A stretch of 64,000 nt of DNA from Mycolicibacterium sp. P9-64 (GTDB lineage Bacteria; Actinomycetota; Actinomycetes; Mycobacteriales; Mycobacteriaceae). Positions 62,498-64,000 of the stretch are shown here, one piece after another; position 1 is the stretch's first letter; every line of letters starts with the position of its first letter. The stretch is from assembly GCF_008329605.1 (NCBI RefSeq), contig NZ_NPKO01000010.1, forward strand, positions 221,357-285,356, given 5' to 3'. Below the pieces are notes generated by a model. It was not told the DNA's origin and did not search any database. It was given only the letters and a program-made list of their open reading frames with translations. A program made the translations under genes and the position numbers.

Positions 62498-63736
62498 ATG
62501 TCCGTCGCCGAGAACTCTGAGTTGGTGTCTGCCTACGCAGCCCGGGTCAACCGGTCACTGCTTGGCCGGCACGCGGTGGCGTCGCCGCTGGGACTGTGGC
62601 TGCTGCTGGCACTGATCGGCCCCGCCACCGACGGTGCCGCTCGCCCCGACCTCGAAGCCGTCCTCGGGACGACGGTCGACGACGCCGCGGTGCGAGCACG
62701 GGCGCTGCTGAGCGAACCGCACCCCGCGGTGTCCGCGCTGGTAGCGGTATGGGACCGCAAGCTGGGGCCGGCCTTCGACGACTGGGCGCGGACCCTGCCC
62801 GACGTCGTAGAACGGGGCCCGGTGCCGAATCAGTCGCAGGCCAACGCCTGGGCGCAGGCGCGCACGAACGGGCTGATCAACGAATTCCCGCTCCAGATAG
62901 ACGAATTGACCAGGCTGGTGCTCGCCTCGGCGCTGGCGGCCGACATCACCTGGGCCGTGCCACTGGCCACTACCGACGATCTTGGTGGCGAGTTCGGTCC
63001 GCTCATCACTCGTGCTCTGAAGCTCAACTTTGGGATTCAGTTGGTGGCCGAGACCGACGCCGCCGGGTTGGTCGCGGTGGCAGGGCCGCGTACGTCGTCG
63101 GCGCTCGACGTCCTCAGCGTGATTGCGGCACCCGATGTGGCGCCCGCCGACGTCGATATCGCGGCGCACCAGGTCGCCGCAATGCTGGGTGGAGACGAAC
63201 GAGCTGCGCGTCGAATACCGGTCGAAGAGCTGGCCGACGGCCATGCGTGGACCGTGACCGACCGAAGGGAACAACGCTTCGGTGGCCCATCCGTCTTGGC
63301 GGAGTGGTGCAGCCTTCTGCCGGCTTGGTCGGCGACGAGCGATCACGACCTTGACGATGCGCCCGGGGTGCCGTTGGTGTTCGGCGCGCTGAAGGGTTTT
63401 GCACGCGTTGAGGACTTGCCGGTGGACTTCAGCGCGAAGCAGACCGCCGTCGCGTCCTATTCGAAGAAGGGCTTCAAGGCGGCTGCGGTGACGGCGATGG
63501 CGATGGCCGCAAGCGGTATGCCGCCGCCGATGCCCGAGCCCCACGAGGTGTTGGTGCGGCGAATCGAGCTGCGCTTCAACCGTTCCCATGCGGTCGTGGC
63601 GTGCGCCGCGCGAGATGAGGGCCCCTCGGCGTGGCACGGAGTTCCGGTGTTCAGCGCGTGGATCACGGAGCCGGAGGACACCGCCGCAGAAGAGCCTGGC
63701 TTCTCGGAACCGGTCCCAGTTCGGCGAGTCACGTAG
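62498..63736 (+). CDS. Divergent serpin-fold protein
   Basis: 412 residues. Serpin landmarks are spread through the whole length: ASPLGLWLLLALIGPATDGA (helix B region), ANAWAQARTNGLINEF (residues 115-130; serpin consensus N-x-W-x-x-x-x-T-x-G-x-I), LVLASALAADITWAVPL (strand 3A), KQTAVASYSKKGFKAAAVTA (strand 5A and hinge) and the end GVPVFSAWI. With G325 as P15, the hinge reads K-K-G-F-K-A-A-A-V-T and P1 falls at S339. P14 is Phe where inhibitory serpins have Thr or Ser, so loop insertion, and hence inhibition, is doubtful. No signal peptide, thus cytoplasmic. Serpins are unusual in mycobacteria. Confidence 0.75.
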   Translation: MSVAENSELVSAYAARVNRSLLGRHAVASPLGLWLLLALIGPATDGAARPDLEAVLGTTVDDAAVRARALLSEPHPAVSALVAVWDRKLGPAFDDWARTLPDVVERGPVPNQSQANAWAQARTNGLINEFPLQIDELTRLVLASALAADITWAVPLATTDDLGGEFGPLITRALKLNFGIQLVAETDAAGLVAVAGPRTSSALDVLSVIAAPDVAPADVDIAAHQVAAMLGGDERAARRIPVEELADGHAWTVTDRREQRFGGPSVLAEWCSLLPAWSATSDHDLDDAPGVPLVFGALKGFARVEDLPVDFSAKQTAVASYSKKGFKAAAVTAMAMAASGMPPPMPEPHEVLVRRIELRFNRSHAVVACAARDEGPSAWHGVPVFSAWITEPEDTAAEEPGFSEPVPVRRVT

Positions 63737-63817
63737 GCGGGGGATACCAGGAGACCAAGCGGTGGCTGAACGTCGAAAAGGCGCAGTCGAGCACCGCCCG
63801 GGCCCGCCGCCCGTTGG

Positions 63818-64000
63818 TTAGAACGGTGGTGGGTCTTCGTCGATGGCGTGTTGGTTGCGTTGGCGTTCGGCGCGGCGTCGTTGGGCGGTTTGTTGGGCGC
63901 GGGTGGTCGTGCGGGTGGGCATGATGAGGCCACGTTCGGGCGTGCCGGTGGCCGCTTCGGGTGTGACGGTGCCCGGCGGTAGCGGTGTGGTGGTGTCCCA
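63818..64000 (-). CDS. DUF222/HNH endonuclease (13E12 family), C-terminal fragment
   Basis: The last 60 residues are open to the window edge: WDTTTPLPPGTV, then a run rich in Thr, Arg and Gln (TRTTTRAQQTAQRRAERQR) ending NQHAIDEDPPPF. This basic, Gln-rich tail ending in DPPPF is typical of the mycobacterial DUF222 HNH proteins. The HNH core lies outside the window. These are multicopy elements in mycobacteria. Confidence 0.65.
   Translation of the reverse strand, partial: WDTTTPLPPGTVTPEAATGTPERGLIMPTRTTTRAQQTAQRRRAERQRNQHAIDEDPPPF

Noticed and set aside
63737..64000. A possible repeat array or CRISPR at the right edge, from the GGT/GTT-rich text
   Set aside because: The repetitive look is explained by the Gln/Arg/Thr-rich tail of the DUF222/HNH gene on the minus strand; there are no spaced identical repeats.

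Overview
The window is high-GC actinobacterial DNA and almost certainly comes from a rapidly growing environmental mycobacterium (Mycolicibacterium type). Supporting signs are an MmpS/MmpL transporter pair, a fused HadA/HadB-type dehydratase, a RipB-like NlpC/P60 hydrolase, an L,D-transpeptidase, a BlaI/M56 pair, a DUF222/HNH (13E12) fragment, and leaderless RTG starts set 6-7 bases behind TANNNT boxes. It reads as an accessory catabolic region with many regulator-plus-enzyme cassettes, followed from about 49.5 kb by envelope genes. No rRNA, tRNA, CRISPR array or complete insertion sequence was recognised.

Layout. 0-6.3 kb: end of an amidase and an agmatine-deiminase-family enzyme, facing a GntR/MFS/DHDPS-type lyase cassette; then a frameshifted zinc-type dehydrogenase behind HxlR and TetR regulators. 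6.3-11.5 kb: a TauD-type dioxygenase divergent from the TetR gene over two perfect-arm operators, small membrane and secreted proteins, and an AraC regulator divergent from an amidase. 11.7-15.6 kb: MmpS/MmpL and a membrane protein. 15.7-18.8 kb: an AraC/PEP-mutase-type lyase cassette, a fused hotdog dehydratase and the remains of an adenosine-deaminase-like gene. 18.8-28.7 kb: one long minus-strand array of IclR regulator, polar amino acid ABC importer, KDPG-type aldolase, DSD1-fold PLP deaminase, PfkB kinase and a second-type, fused alpha/beta glycyl-tRNA synthetase. The enzymes fit uptake and breakdown of an amino sugar acid such as D-glucosaminate to KDPG and then pyruvate plus glyceraldehyde-3-phosphate.

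28.9-48 kb: two divergent operons flank a GAF-PucR regulator. The minus operon encodes a nitrate/taurine-type ABC importer, a 2,6-dihydroxypyridine-3-monooxygenase-like flavoprotein, a three-subunit molybdenum hydroxylase of PaoABC type and a CocE/NonD hydrolase. The plus operon encodes an aldehyde dehydrogenase, an MFS carrier, a second dihydroxypyridine-monooxygenase-like flavoprotein, a cupin, an ACMSD-type decarboxylase/hydrolase and an old yellow enzyme. Together they look like an import-and-ring-opening pathway for a hydroxylated N-heteroaromatic compound.

48-64 kb: a TetR/LLM-oxidoreductase pair with twin operators, M23 peptidase, acyltransferase, SDR, ABC-F protein, NmrA/AraC pair, a PLP-fold pseudo-decarboxylase candidate, FKBP lipoprotein, GH6 cellulase, L,D-transpeptidase, NlpC/P60 hydrolase, BlaI and M56 peptidase, a DUF6891-like protein, a divergent serpin homologue, and the end of a DUF222/HNH gene. 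The most unusual items are the fused GlyQS inside a catabolic operon, the serpin homologue and the divergent heteroaromatic operons.
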